64,000 bases of DNA from Marixanthomonas sp002364245 (GTDB lineage Bacteria > Bacteroidota > Bacteroidia > Flavobacteriales > Flavobacteriaceae): positions 1-64,000 of the forward strand of contig CAXAZF010000008.1 in assembly GCA_963973455.1 (NCBI GenBank), in the 5' to 3' direction. Position numbers and translations under genes: made by a program. This document shows positions 24,634-33,562 of this stretch, piece by piece (position 1 is the first letter of the stretch; every line of letters starts with the position of its first letter). A model generated the notes under the pieces. It had not been told where the DNA came from, made no database searches, and was given only the letters and a program-made list of their open reading frames with translations.

Positions 24634-25344
24634 TTAGTCTTGAAGGGCAAATACCTGTCTTAATAAGGTGGTGGTCCTGGATGAAACAGAGCTTCTAATT
24701 TTCTTTTCTTCTACGCCAATCATGGTATAGACCCCTTTTAAAGCCTCGTTTGTAACATAGTCAGTAAGATCTGGGTTTACTTTGTTTACAAAAGGAACCG
24801 AATTATATTTTGTAATGATGTTTGTCCAGATTCTATCGGCACCAACTTTTGAAAAGGAGTTTTGAATTACTGGATTAAATTTTGCATACAATTGGTTATT
24901 TGTTCTGTTTTCCAAATAATTGGTAGCAGCATTATCTGGTCCCAACAAAATATTTTTGGCATCGGTAAAAGTAATTTCTTTCACGGCGCTAACAAAAATT
25001 GGGGTTGCTTCTTTTACAGCATCTTCAGCGGCACGGTTCATAGCTTTCAAACCTTCATCGGCCAGGTTACCTAAACCAATGTCCCGAAGGGTTCTATCTA
25101 CTTTTTGAAGCTCTTCGGGCAGTAGGATTTTTACTAATTTATTTTTATAAAAACCATTCTCTTGTGTAAGCTTGGTAACTTGCTTGTCAATACCAAAGTC
25201 CAATGCTTGCCTTAAGCCATTGGAGATCATTGTAGGATCTGTTCCCACTTGACCAGTAGGTAATGTGTTAACAACGTTTTGGAGTTCGGCACAAGAAACT
25301 AACATAAATATGGAACAAAACAAAGCTATTTTTTTTAAAATCAT
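24634..25344 (-). CDS. DUF4197 lipoprotein
   Basis: This 236-residue lipoprotein has lipobox LVSC near residue 18. The rest is one helical DUF4197 domain with the typical GLRQALDFGIDKQVTKL, ILLPEELQKVDRTLRDIGLG, NRAAEDAVKEA and TDAKNILLGPDNAATNYLE segments in order. Its envelope location follows from the lipobox; the function is unknown. It is monocistronic on the minus strand. Confidence 0.9.
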   Translation of the reverse strand: MILKKIALFCSIFMLVSCAELQNVVNTLPTGQVGTDPTMISNGLRQALDFGIDKQVTKLTQENGFYKNKLVKILLPEELQKVDRTLRDIGLGNLADEGLKAMNRAAEDAVKEATPIFVSAVKEITFTDAKNILLGPDNAATNYLENRTNNQLYAKFNPVIQNSFSKVGADRIWTNIITKYNSVPFVNKVNPDLTDYVTNEALKGVYTMIGVEEKKIRSSVSSRTTTLLRQVFALQD

Positions 25345-25376
25345 AGAAAGGAAATTTTAAGTAAAATTATAAAAAA

Positions 25377-25495
25377 AGAGTGTCTAAAAAGTAGTTTGTC
25401 AGGTTGAGCAAAGTTGAAACCTAAGTTGAAATTCAACTAATCAAAAATTTCTAATTTGCTCGGTTAAACAAAACCAATTACCTTTTAGACACTCT
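25377..25495. repeat. 119-bp nested palindromic intergenic element
   Basis: A 13-bp outer inverted repeat (AGAGTGTCTAAAA at 25377-25389, TTTTAGACACTCT at 25483-25495) encloses inner arms GAGCAAA (25406-25412) and TTTGCTC (25455-25461). At the centre lies AGTTGAA-A-TTCAACT (25424-25438). The left half (TTGTCAGGTTGAGC...GTTGAAACC) resembles the short interspersed palindromic repeats I recall from flavobacterial genomes. It could serve as a bidirectional terminator. Confidence 0.65.
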
Positions 25496-25525
25496 AAAAA
25501 TAATTAATTCAGTATTAAATTAATT

Positions 25526-26449
25526 TTATTTAACTACTTTAACTGTTTTTGAAGCCCCATCAATAGTTACTTGTACCAAGTAAGCACCAGAAGAAAGTCC
25601 GCTCATATCAATTTTTGGAGAAATAGCATCTGGTTGTGCCATAAGTACTGCTTTTCCAAGAACATCATATACTACCACTGAACTTACAGCAGCTGCAGAC
25701 TCTATGTTTAATACATCTTTAACTGGGTTTGGATATACGCTAAATACAGCTTCTGAGAAGTTGTTTGTACTTAAAACGCCAGCTCCAGCAACCACATCAT
25801 CTATATAAAAAAATGAAAATTCACTAGGAGCAAAAAAGTCAATACCGCCTAAATAAGGTGGATTGGCAGAAGTACCAGTATATGGAGTTCCTGCTGGTAT
25901 TGCTTCAACCCCGTCTACAAACATTTGATGAGTTTGTGCATCTAGGTCAAAATAAATTGTTACTGGAAACCAAGCATCATGAGGGAATGCCCATACAAAT
26001 GCAGCATCTGCAGTTTGTCCTTGCCCCGGAGTCAAGTTATCTGGGTTAAAATAGTGGTCTGTTAATAAAAAATCACCAGTTTGTGGTTCATCTATTAATC
26101 CTTGAATATTAAAGAACCCTTCCTGCCCACTGGGAATATACATTTGCCAAGATAAGGTGTATTCACCACCATCTGGTTGGCTCTCTACTAAAAATAATTG
26201 ATCTTGAGGCCCTCCTCCAGATACTCCTGGTCCAATTTCCATAGATTGTACACCAGAGTTGGAAAAAAGTGAAGTAACCTGACCTTCTTCAGCAGTACCT
26301 TCATCACCAGACCAAGTTCGCCATTGTGAGGATTGGGGTGAAATATCACCTAAATCATAAGATTCAAGATCATCATTTTGCTCAATTTGTGCTGTTGCTG
26401 TAAAGGCAAATGCACACAATGCAAAACCTAATAAGTAAATTCTTTTCAT
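25526..26449 (-). CDS. T9SS type A sorting-domain protein with LamG-like domain
   Basis: This 307-residue exported protein has a Sec signal peptide ending TATAQ near residue 21. Residues about 25-215 form a jelly-roll or concanavalin-like beta-sandwich of the LamG type (EYTLSWQMYIPSG, HDAWFPVTIYFDLDAQTHQM, FVDGVEAIPAGTP). Residues about 230-307 are a type A C-terminal sorting domain (FSVYPNPVKDVLNIE, then LSSGAYLVQVTIDG and a KTVKVVK end). That domain directs the protein through the type IX secretion system to the cell surface. A carbohydrate-binding or adhesive role is plausible but no catalytic residue is evident. Confidence 0.9.
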   Translation of the reverse strand: MKRIYLLGFALCAFAFTATAQIEQNDDLESYDLGDISPQSSQWRTWSGDEGTAEEGQVTSLFSNSGVQSMEIGPGVSGGGPQDQLFLVESQPDGGEYTLSWQMYIPSGQEGFFNIQGLIDEPQTGDFLLTDHYFNPDNLTPGQGQTADAAFVWAFPHDAWFPVTIYFDLDAQTHQMFVDGVEAIPAGTPYTGTSANPPYLGGIDFFAPSEFSFFYIDDVVAGAGVLSTNNFSEAVFSVYPNPVKDVLNIESAAAVSSVVVYDVLGKAVLMAQPDAISPKIDMSGLSSGAYLVQVTIDGASKTVKVVK

Positions 26450-26575
26450 AATGTTAATATTTTAGTTGTTTTATAAAAAATGATAATCACAATATACAAA
26501 AATATTCCTAAAATTTGGCTAAAACTTATTTTTTCATAGAATTTTGCTGAAACCCTTTTATTGTTGCCTTTTTCG

Positions 26576-26583
26576 TAAATTTG
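26576..26583 (+). promoter_or_regulatory. -7 element of icmF
   Basis: An exact TAAATTTG match lies 30 bp before the icmF ATG. Confidence 0.6.
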
Positions 26584-26612
26584 TATTTCGAAAAAAATAA
26601 GAAAGCTATACC

Positions 26613-29600
26613 ATGGAACAAGCCAAACCATATATTCCCAAAAATAAAGTACGAATTGTAACCGCTGCTTCACTTTTTGATGGTCACGATGCCGCAATAA
26701 ACATTATGCGTCGTATTATTCAATCTACTGGGGTAGAAGTAATTCATTTAGGGCACGATCGTAGTGTTGAAGAAGTTGTTAATACTGCTATTCAAGAAGA
26801 TGCAAATGCCATTGCAATGACATCCTATCAAGGTGGTCATAACGAGTATTTTAAATACATGCACGACCTTTTAAAAGAAAAAGGTGCAGGACATATAAAA
26901 ATCTTTGGTGGTGGTGGAGGAGTGATTCTTCCAGAAGAAATAGAAGAATTACAAAACTACGGCATTACCCGTATTTATGCACCAGATGATGGTAGGGAGC
27001 TTGGTTTGCAAGGAATGATTAACGATTTGGTTGAAACATCAGACTTCCCTATTGGTGAAAACCTAAATGGAGAAGAAGCAAAGCTTTCAGAAAAAAATGA
27101 TAACGCTATTGCTCGTGTTATTTCAGCAGCTGAAAACTTCCCAGAAGTTGCCAAAAAGACCTTAGATTCCATTCATAAAAAGAATGAAAAAAGTACGATC
27201 CCCGTCTTGGGAATCACAGGTACAGGAGGTTCAGGTAAATCGTCATTAGTAGACGAACTGGTTCGCCGTTTTTTAATCGACTTTCCTGAAAAAACAATCG
27301 GAATTATTTCTGTAGATCCTTCAAAACGGAAAACAGGCGGAGCTTTATTGGGCGATCGTATCCGTATGAATGCTATAAACTCACCACGAGTATATATGCG
27401 TAGTTTGGCTACACGTCAAAGTAATTTGGCACTTTCTAAGCACGTTGCTGAAGCGGTTCAAGTTTTAAAAGCTGCCGAGTACGATCTTATTATTTTAGAA
27501 ACTTCGGGGATTGGTCAAAGTGATACCGAGATTTTAGATCACAGTGATGTTTCCCTATACGTTATGACGCCAGAATTTGGTGCCGCAACGCAATTGGAGA
27601 AAATCGATATGCTAGATTTTGCTGATTTGGTATCTATTAACAAGTTTGACAAAAGAGGTGCTAAAGATGCGCTTCGAGATGTGAAAAAACAATACATGCG
27701 TAACCATCAATTGTGGGATACGCCTCAAGATGAACTTCCTGTTTTCGGGACAATCGCTTCTCAATTTAACGATCCGGGAATGAACAAGCTGTACAAAGCT
27801 ATTATGGATGAGATTGCTTCCAAAACGAAAGCCGATTTAAATAGCAAGTATGAAATTTCAGATGAAATGTCTGAAAAGATTTTTGTAATTCCACCGGCAA
27901 GAACGCGTTATCTTTCCGAAATATCTGAAAATAACAGAGCCTACGACAAAAAAGCTACTGAACAAGCTGAAGTAGCACAGAAACTCTATGGAATCTTCAA
28001 AACTATAGAAACTATTTCTGGTGCTACGCCTACATTAGATAAATCAGGAATTGATTCTGAAGCACTTAATGTTTCCGAAGAAAATAAAGACTTAGTTAAA
28101 CTATTAATAGCAGAGTTTGATAAAGAAAAAATGAACTTAGATCCCTACAATTGGGAAGTAATTACCGGTTGGGACGAAAAAGTAAACCGCTATCAAGAAC
28201 CGGTATACAAATTTAAAGTTCGTGACAAAGAAATTAGTATCGATACGCATACTGAGTCACTTTCACACACACAAATACCAAAAGTGTGTTTGCCTAAATA
28301 CCAAGCTTGGGGCGATATTTTAAAATGGGTATTACAAGAAAATGTACCGGGTGAATTTCCGTATACTTCGGGTTTATATCCTTTTAAGCGTACAGGAGAA
28401 GACCCAACAAGAATGTTTGCTGGAGAAGGTGGGCCAGAACGGACCAACCGTCGATTTCATTACGTAAGTATGGGATTGCCTGCCAAACGACTTTCTACAG
28501 CTTTTGATAGTGTAACGTTGTATGGAAATGATCCCGATCACCGTCCAGATATCTACGGAAAAATTGGTAATGCTGGGGTTTCTATTTGCTGTCTAGATGA
28601 TGCTAAAAAGCTATATTCAGGATTCGATTTAAGTCATCCCATGACATCGGTAAGTATGACTATCAATGGTCCTGCACCTATGTTGCTAGGCTTTTTTATG
28701 AATGCAGCCATCGATCAAAATTGCGAAAAATACATTAAGGAGAATAACCTTGAAGATGAAGTAGAAAAGAAAATCGCTAAAATTTACAAAGAAAGCGGGA
28801 TGGACCGCCCAATATATAATGGTGAGTTACCTGAAGGGAATGATGGTCTAGGTCTTATGCTATTAGGTGTTACCGGAGACCAAGTCTTACCGCAAGATGT
28901 CTATCAAAAAATTAAATATGATACGTTAAAACAAGTTCGAGGAACGGTACAAGCTGATATTTTAAAAGAAGACCAGGCTCAAAATACGTGTATTTTCTCT
29001 ACTGAATTTGCCCTGCGTTTAATGGGTGACGTTCAGGAATATTTTATTGAAAAACAAGTAAGAAATTTCTATTCAGTTTCTATTAGCGGGTACCACATTG
29101 CCGAAGCTGGAGCTAATCCAATTACACAATTGGCCTTCACCTTGGCAAATGGCTTTACCTATGTAGAGTACTATTTAAGCCGCGGGATGGATATTAATAA
29201 GTTCGGTCCCAACTTATCGTTCTTTTTTAGTAACGGTATTGACCCAGAATACTCTGTAATTGGTCGTGTGGCACGTAAAATTTGGTCTAAAGCTTTAAAA
29301 GAAAAGTACGGTGCCAATCCAAGAGCGCAGATGTTGAAATATCACATTCAAACGTCTGGACGTTCGTTACACGCACAGGAGATTGATTTTAACGATATTA
29401 GAACTACGTTACAAGCATTATATGCTATTTATGATAACTGTAACTCATTGCATACCAATGCGTATGATGAAGCAATTACAACACCTACGGAAGAAAGCGT
29501 ACGTCGTGCGATGGCAATTCAGTTAATTATTAATAAAGAGCTAGGATTGGCGAAAAACGAAAACCCAATTCAAGGTTCGTTTATAATTGAAGAATTGACC

Positions 29601-30038
29601 GACTTGGTTGAAGAAGCTGTACTGAAAGAGTTCGACAGTCTTACGGAACGTGGCGGTGTATTAGGTGCGATGGAAACTATGTACCAGCGTGGAAAAATTC
29701 AAGAAGAGAGCTTGTATTATGAAACACTGAAACATACAGGAGAGTTTCCTATAATTGGTGTAAATACATTTTTAAGTAGTAAAGGTTCGCCAACTATTCA
29801 ACCAAAAGAAGTGGTTAGAGCTACGGAAGAAGAAAAGCAAGCTCAGATTACTACATTGGAAAAACTGCATAAAACCTATGAAGATAGCGCAGAAGAAACG
29901 TTAAGTAAAGTTCAAGATGCTGCTATTGAAAACAAAAATATGTTCGAAGAATTAATGGAAGCAACCAAGGTTTGTTCTTTAGGTCAAATCACCGAAGCGT
30001 TGTTTGAAGTAGGAGGACAGTATCGTAGAAATATGTAA
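26613..30038 (+). CDS. icmF: Fused isobutyryl-CoA mutase (IcmF)
   Basis: This 1141-residue adenosylcobalamin enzyme interconverts isobutyryl-CoA and n-butyryl-CoA (branched acyl-CoA carbon skeleton rearrangement). It has the IcmF order. An N-terminal B12-binding domain (about 1-150, DGHDAAINIMRR with the axial His) is followed by a MeaB-type G-protein chaperone (about 190-440, P-loop GTGGSGKSS, ETSGIGQSD, NKFD) and then the substrate-binding mutase TIM barrel. The barrel motif GEFPYTSGLYPFKR is of the IcmF type. Methylmalonyl-CoA mutase has no fused G domain and differs there. The exact substrate can be isovaleryl or pivalyl in some homologues. It has its own promoter and terminator. Confidence 0.93.
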   Translation: MEQAKPYIPKNKVRIVTAASLFDGHDAAINIMRRIIQSTGVEVIHLGHDRSVEEVVNTAIQEDANAIAMTSYQGGHNEYFKYMHDLLKEKGAGHIKIFGGGGGVILPEEIEELQNYGITRIYAPDDGRELGLQGMINDLVETSDFPIGENLNGEEAKLSEKNDNAIARVISAAENFPEVAKKTLDSIHKKNEKSTIPVLGITGTGGSGKSSLVDELVRRFLIDFPEKTIGIISVDPSKRKTGGALLGDRIRMNAINSPRVYMRSLATRQSNLALSKHVAEAVQVLKAAEYDLIILETSGIGQSDTEILDHSDVSLYVMTPEFGAATQLEKIDMLDFADLVSINKFDKRGAKDALRDVKKQYMRNHQLWDTPQDELPVFGTIASQFNDPGMNKLYKAIMDEIASKTKADLNSKYEISDEMSEKIFVIPPARTRYLSEISENNRAYDKKATEQAEVAQKLYGIFKTIETISGATPTLDKSGIDSEALNVSEENKDLVKLLIAEFDKEKMNLDPYNWEVITGWDEKVNRYQEPVYKFKVRDKEISIDTHTESLSHTQIPKVCLPKYQAWGDILKWVLQENVPGEFPYTSGLYPFKRTGEDPTRMFAGEGGPERTNRRFHYVSMGLPAKRLSTAFDSVTLYGNDPDHRPDIYGKIGNAGVSICCLDDAKKLYSGFDLSHPMTSVSMTINGPAPMLLGFFMNAAIDQNCEKYIKENNLEDEVEKKIAKIYKESGMDRPIYNGELPEGNDGLGLMLLGVTGDQVLPQDVYQKIKYDTLKQVRGTVQADILKEDQAQNTCIFSTEFALRLMGDVQEYFIEKQVRNFYSVSISGYHIAEAGANPITQLAFTLANGFTYVEYYLSRGMDINKFGPNLSFFFSNGIDPEYSVIGRVARKIWSKALKEKYGANPRAQMLKYHIQTSGRSLHAQEIDFNDIRTTLQALYAIYDNCNSLHTNAYDEAITTPTEESVRRAMAIQLIINKELGLAKNENPIQGSFIIEELTDLVEEAVLKEFDSLTERGGVLGAMETMYQRGKIQEESLYYETLKHTGEFPIIGVNTFLSSKGSPTIQPKEVVRATEEEKQAQITTLEKLHKTYEDSAEETLSKVQDAAIENKNMFEELMEATKVCSLGQITEALFEVGGQYRRNM

Positions 30039-30058
30039 ACAACACCTTATAAATAATA

Positions 30059-30088
30059 AAAGCCCGATATGAAAATATCGGGCTTTTT
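30059..30088. terminator. Bidirectional terminator between icmF and the convergent gene
   Basis: A perfect 12-bp stem AAAGCCCGATAT/ATATCGGGCTTT with a GAAA loop is flanked by A and T runs on both sides. Confidence 0.92.
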
Positions 30089-30092
30089 AATT

Positions 30093-30488
30093 TTATAAAG
30101 TTAACATCCAAGTGCGTTGTAGTTTTCTAAACTTTTTAAGCTCGTGCCTTAACAGGTTTAAAAACTCTTTCCCATTGCTATTGGAGTTTTCTAGTCGTTC
30201 ACAATTCTTGTAAAGCAAATTGGTTAATCGAGCTACCGAAGCTGCGTGTTTGTGTTTTGCTTCAGAAAAAAGTTGGCTTTCAGCTTTTAATATTTCTGGA
30301 GCTAAGTTTGTAGATTGCTGTACAATATCCCCTGTAAAATAAACGTGCGGATCTTCTGTTCCATCTTCTTTCAAACTAGCTAAATCGTGTACCAGATATT
30401 CTGAAACTCTTCGTGATAAAGCAAAAATTTCCTCTGCCTTTTTATGTAGGGCTGTCTGCGGAAATTTATTTGGAAGATGTGTTGCCAT
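30093..30488 (-). CDS. Hypothetical helical protein
   Basis: This 131-residue protein has no signal peptide or membrane helix. It is predicted almost all helical, with segments such as LHKKAEEIFALSRRVSEYLV, LKAESQLFSEAKHKHAASVA and KEFLNLLRHELKKFRKLQRT, giving four amphipathic helices and a basic C-terminus. The size and helix count recall 23S rRNA intervening-sequence-type or four-helix proteins, but I do not recognise a family. It converges on icmF across a shared terminator and diverges from the Lrp regulator. Confidence 0.65.
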   Translation of the reverse strand: MATHLPNKFPQTALHKKAEEIFALSRRVSEYLVHDLASLKEDGTEDPHVYFTGDIVQQSTNLAPEILKAESQLFSEAKHKHAASVARLTNLLYKNCERLENSNSNGKEFLNLLRHELKKFRKLQRTWMLTL

Positions 30489-30572
30489 TATAGCTGTAAT
30501 TAATACCTAAATACTGAACCCAAATTTACTAAGAAAAACGGTTAGTTGTCAGTTAAATTTAATGTGTTTTGC

Positions 30573-30580
30573 TATATTTG
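30573..30580 (+). promoter_or_regulatory. -7 element of the Lrp-family gene
   Basis: An exact TATATTTG match lies 38 bp before the start of the Lrp/AsnC gene. Confidence 0.55.
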
Positions 30581-30618
30581 AATTAATATTTAATGTATTT
30601 TACAATTAAACTTTAAAA

Positions 30619-31056
30619 ATGATTGATGATTTAAATTGGAAGATTTTAAAGCATTTACAAAAAAATGCTAGGCTTTCCAGTGCCGAAATAGGAAGACAAA
30701 TTGGTATGAGTTCTCCCGCTGTTTCCGAACGGATAAAAAAAATGGAAGATGCTGGCATTATCCACGGATATCATACAGTGGTTTCACCGTTTGAAGCAGG
30801 ATATCAATTAAAAGCAATTATAACACTAAGGGCTTTTATGGGTAAATTGAAACCTTTCCTCGAAAAAGTAAAAACATATGATGAGGTTTTAAATTGTTAC
30901 CGAATAACTGGTAATGAAAACATCGTGATGGAAGTGGCTTTACGAAACCAGAAACATTTGGAGGCTTTCATTGATCAACTAATTGTGTATGGCGAAACTA
31001 AAACACAGATTATATTATCGCACGTGGTAAAAAACAATGAAATTAAGAAAGCTTAA
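30619..31056 (+). CDS. Lrp/AsnC family transcriptional regulator
   Basis: This 145-residue regulator has an N-terminal helix-turn-helix (DLNWKILKHLQKNARLSSAE, then SPAVSERIKKMEDAGII) and a C-terminal RAM/AsnC ligand-binding domain (about 65-145). The RAM domain binds amino acids and drives octamer assembly. The length is typical. The ligand is not evident. The next genes on the same strand are a small membrane protein and, convergent, an MFS transporter. Lrp proteins often control amino acid exporters, but no shared site was found. Confidence 0.93.
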   Translation: MIDDLNWKILKHLQKNARLSSAEIGRQIGMSSPAVSERIKKMEDAGIIHGYHTVVSPFEAGYQLKAIITLRAFMGKLKPFLEKVKTYDEVLNCYRITGNENIVMEVALRNQKHLEAFIDQLIVYGETKTQIILSHVVKNNEIKKA

Positions 31057-31159
31057 CATTTCATATCTATTCAGTTAAAGTTATATCAATTAAGGTATTG
31101 TTAGTATAAAATTGTAGTGCTGTCTCGTAAATTGGATACTAGAATTAACTACTAAGATT

Positions 31160-31405
31160 ATGAAAAAATATACACTTCACTTATTAATTTTAACCGTTTT
31201 AACTGCTATTTTAGGATTTTCAGGATTTGAATTCATTGGAGATTCTGTCGTTAGGTTTGCCTGCTTACTTTCAGGAATTGGATTGTTTATTTCTTGCTTA
31301 GATGCTGTTATTATTTCAAGAAGAAACAGAAAGCTAAAAAAGCAAGTAGAAACTGAAAAAGTTAAAGGTAACCACGGTTCAAGAAAATTCAGCAACAACC
31401 AATAA
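31160..31405 (+). CDS. Small two-helix membrane protein
   Basis: This 81-residue protein has two hydrophobic segments (residues about 5-25 and 30-52) separated by a short GFEFIGDS turn, then a basic Lys/Arg-rich tail with a Gln/Asn end. The helical hairpin with GFSGFEF resembles the DUF1328-like small inner membrane proteins, but the match is loose. It follows the Lrp gene by 103 bp and converges on the MFS gene with a 13-bp gap. Confidence 0.6.
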   Translation: MKKYTLHLLILTVLTAILGFSGFEFIGDSVVRFACLLSGIGLFISCLDAVIISRRNRKLKKQVETEKVKGNHGSRKFSNNQ

Positions 31406-31418
31406 TTACTACTGGTTA

Positions 31419-32675
31419 TTACTGAATAATTTCCTTTTCTATACTAACTACCTTATTAGGTATACTAAATCTTGACCTTCTCATTAGCTTATGCAGCCAC
31501 CACGTAGCCAAACAGATTATAGCTAAAAAAGCAAACATAAAATACCAAGTACTGTTAAACCCTACTCCGTCAACAAGGTTCATTCCTGCATTATGGCCAA
31601 TAATGTGAGAGATGGAAAAACTCATACTGTATACTCCCATATAACTGCCTTTTCTTCCTTTTGGAGCCATTTCCAGTGCTAAAGCGTTCGAAAAAGGAGA
31701 ACCAATCATTTCTCCTAGAGTCATTAAAACCATTCCTATAAGTAATACACCGCTCCAAGAGCTTATGTTCAATACTATAAAACTAATAGCTAAAAAGAAA
31801 ACACCCCAAAACGTAGCCATGGTTTTGGACATTTTTCTCCGTTCTAACCAAGTTATTAGAGGCATTTCAAAGATTACAATTAATGCTCCATTTATAAAAA
31901 ACAACCACCCGATGAGATCTTCACTCAAAAAGTGTGCTTTTTCATAATACAACGGCATTACAGAAAAATACTGCACAAAGCAGATACTGTTCGCCACCAT
32001 AATTATAAAAAACAAAATGAAAAGTCCATTTAAATATGGAGGAACCCCTTCCTTTTTAACTACTTTTTCAGTTTCATTTTCTTCAGACTTTTTAGGTTTT
32101 AAAAGTATAAATAATCCGATAGAAGCTATTATACAGGTCAAGCCATCAATCCAAAATAGGGAGGTGTAATTAATAGTAGCTATTATAATACCGCCAATTA
32201 AAGGACCGATTGAAAAACCTAGATTAATAGCCAGTCGTATTAGGGTAATACTTCGAGTTACATTTCCGGGTTTGCTATATACTTCACAAGCTACAAAAAT
32301 GGCAGGTCGATAGGCGTCTGCAACTAATATGAGTGTAAATATTCCAAGACAGAACCCGTAAAAGGAATCGACAAATTGTAGAAAAACAAAGCCTACCCCT
32401 CCTAAAAACAAGCTAGAAACAATTACTTTGTAAAAGCCTATAGAATCGGTCAACCTACCACCAATCCATGTCCCAACCAAAGAACCTACTCCAAAAGAAG
32501 TCATAATCCATCCTACTTGTGGCAACGTAAACCCTTTGGCATTAACTAAGTACAATGAAAGAAAAGGGATTACCATCGCTCCAGCCCGGTTAATAAAAGT
32601 CACCAATGAGAGCAACCAGATTTCGGGTGTCAAGCCCCGAAAGTTATTGATGTAATTGGTGTATAGTTTTTTCAT
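31419..32675 (-). CDS. MFS transporter
   Basis: This 418-residue inner membrane carrier has twelve hydrophobic helices in two six-helix halves. The MFS loop 2-3 signature appears as GSLVGTWIGGRLTDSIGF near residue 65-82, and a long charged central loop (KPKKSEENETEKVVKKEG) lies near residue 195-212. GEMIGSPFSNALALEMAP in the second half is typical of drug and sugar-phosphate type exporters of Bacteroidota. The substrate is unknown. Upstream lie a tight terminator hairpin and a 24-codon leader frame with Cys codons at its end, suggesting attenuation control. Confidence 0.9.
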   Translation of the reverse strand: MKKLYTNYINNFRGLTPEIWLLSLVTFINRAGAMVIPFLSLYLVNAKGFTLPQVGWIMTSFGVGSLVGTWIGGRLTDSIGFYKVIVSSLFLGGVGFVFLQFVDSFYGFCLGIFTLILVADAYRPAIFVACEVYSKPGNVTRSITLIRLAINLGFSIGPLIGGIIIATINYTSLFWIDGLTCIIASIGLFILLKPKKSEENETEKVVKKEGVPPYLNGLFILFFIIMVANSICFVQYFSVMPLYYEKAHFLSEDLIGWLFFINGALIVIFEMPLITWLERRKMSKTMATFWGVFFLAISFIVLNISSWSGVLLIGMVLMTLGEMIGSPFSNALALEMAPKGRKGSYMGVYSMSFSISHIIGHNAGMNLVDGVGFNSTWYFMFAFLAIICLATWWLHKLMRRSRFSIPNKVVSIEKEIIQ

Positions 32676-32693
32676 TTTGATTAGTATAAAAAT

Positions 32694-32723
32694 AAAACGT
32701 CCCGGAAAGTTCCGGGACGTTTT
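32694..32723 (-). terminator. Terminator/attenuator hairpin ahead of the MFS gene
   Basis: A GC-rich stem of up to 14 bp (AAAACGTCCCGGAA/TTCCGGGACGTTTT) lies 18 bp upstream of the MFS start. On the minus strand it is followed by TTTTATTTTTATA. No complete gene precedes it on the minus strand except the short leader frame at 32753-32827, so its position fits an attenuator. Confidence 0.8.
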
Positions 32724-32752
32724 TATATTGATTTAATTTATGTTTACATAAC

Positions 32753-32827
32753 TCAACACATACATATCCCGTTTCTATGGCTAATCACCACAGATTGTTT
32801 AACAGTATTATATGTGCACTTTCTCAT
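32753..32827 (-). CDS. Putative 24-residue Cys-containing leader peptide
   Basis: The minus strand encodes MRKCTYNTVKQSVVISHRNG followed by ICMC and a TGA stop. It starts about 20 bases after an exact -7 box and ends 29 bases before a terminator hairpin that precedes the MFS start. Cys-Met-Cys as the last three codons is the pattern expected when ribosome progress reports Cys (or Met) supply, as in Cys leader peptides described in actinobacteria. Translation is not proven. A small RNA with an accidental frame is the alternative. Confidence 0.5.
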   Translation of the reverse strand: MRKCTYNTVKQSVVISHRNGICMC

Positions 32828-32847
32828 TTCTTATTTAATTGAATATT

Positions 32848-32855
32848 CAAAAGTA
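32848..32855 (-). promoter_or_regulatory. -7 element of the leader/MFS transcript
   Basis: The minus strand reads TACTTTTG, an exact TAnnTTTG match, about 20 bases before the leader-peptide ATG. No clear -33 element is visible. Confidence 0.5.
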
Positions 32856-32953
32856 GCAAAAAATTTAATTCAATTTAAAATTAAGGTATATTTCTGAAAT
32901 ATAATACATTACTTATATATCTAAAAGATTGTATATTTAAACAAACTTTTAAT

Positions 32954-33562
32954 ATGAAATACCTATTTACTTCTGCTTTGTTATTAATGTGTTTTTTCTC
33001 TTTTGCTCAAACTGATGAAGAAATTATACAGGAAATTAAAAGTTATCAAACTTCAGAAAATGAAAAATTTAGCACTGCTGAAACCACCATTTTAACCGTA
33101 AAGGATTTTAAAAACTTTGAAGCATTAGAGTTTTACCCTATAAACTTAAAATATAGAGTTGAAGCAAAATTTATAAGAACTCCCAACGAAGAGCCATTTT
33201 TAATGCCAACTACAACAGACCGTTTGCCTGAGTATGTAAAATATGGAGAAGCTCATTTTAAAATAGAAGGAAAAGACTTAAAGCTAAATTTATATAAAAG
33301 TACCGAACCATACGATGAGCCAGGCTATGAAGATTACCTTTTTTTACCATTTACAGATTTAACGAGTGGTGACGGCTCTTACGGCGGGGGACGTTTTTTA
33401 GACGCCAGAATTCCTGACGGAGAAACTATTGTGCTAGATTTTAATAAGGCCTATAACCCATATTGTGCTTATAACTCTCGCTATTCATGCCCCATTCCGC
33501 CAAAAGAAAATGATTTATTGGTTAGGGTAGAAGCTGGTGTCAAAACTTTTGGGAAGCACTAA
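32954..33562 (+). CDS. DUF1684 domain-containing secreted protein
   Basis: This 202-residue protein has a signal peptide ending SFAQ near residue 19. The DUF1684 domain covers most of the rest, with FLPFTDLTSGDGSYGGGRFL near residue 135-155 and the strongly conserved FNKAYNPYCAYN...YSCPIPP block near 170-190. The function of the family is unknown. The gene has its own upstream region, divergent from the leader/MFS unit, and overlaps the convergent crcB by 4 bp at its end. Confidence 0.92.
   Translation: MKYLFTSALLLMCFFSFAQTDEEIIQEIKSYQTSENEKFSTAETTILTVKDFKNFEALEFYPINLKYRVEAKFIRTPNEEPFLMPTTTDRLPEYVKYGEAHFKIEGKDLKLNLYKSTEPYDEPGYEDYLFLPFTDLTSGDGSYGGGRFLDARIPDGETIVLDFNKAYNPYCAYNSRYSCPIPPKENDLLVRVEAGVKTFGKH

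Noticed and set aside
26450..26612. A cobalamin riboswitch before icmF
   Set aside because: The gap is short and AT-rich, with an ordinary promoter close to the start; no B12-box-like sequence was seen.
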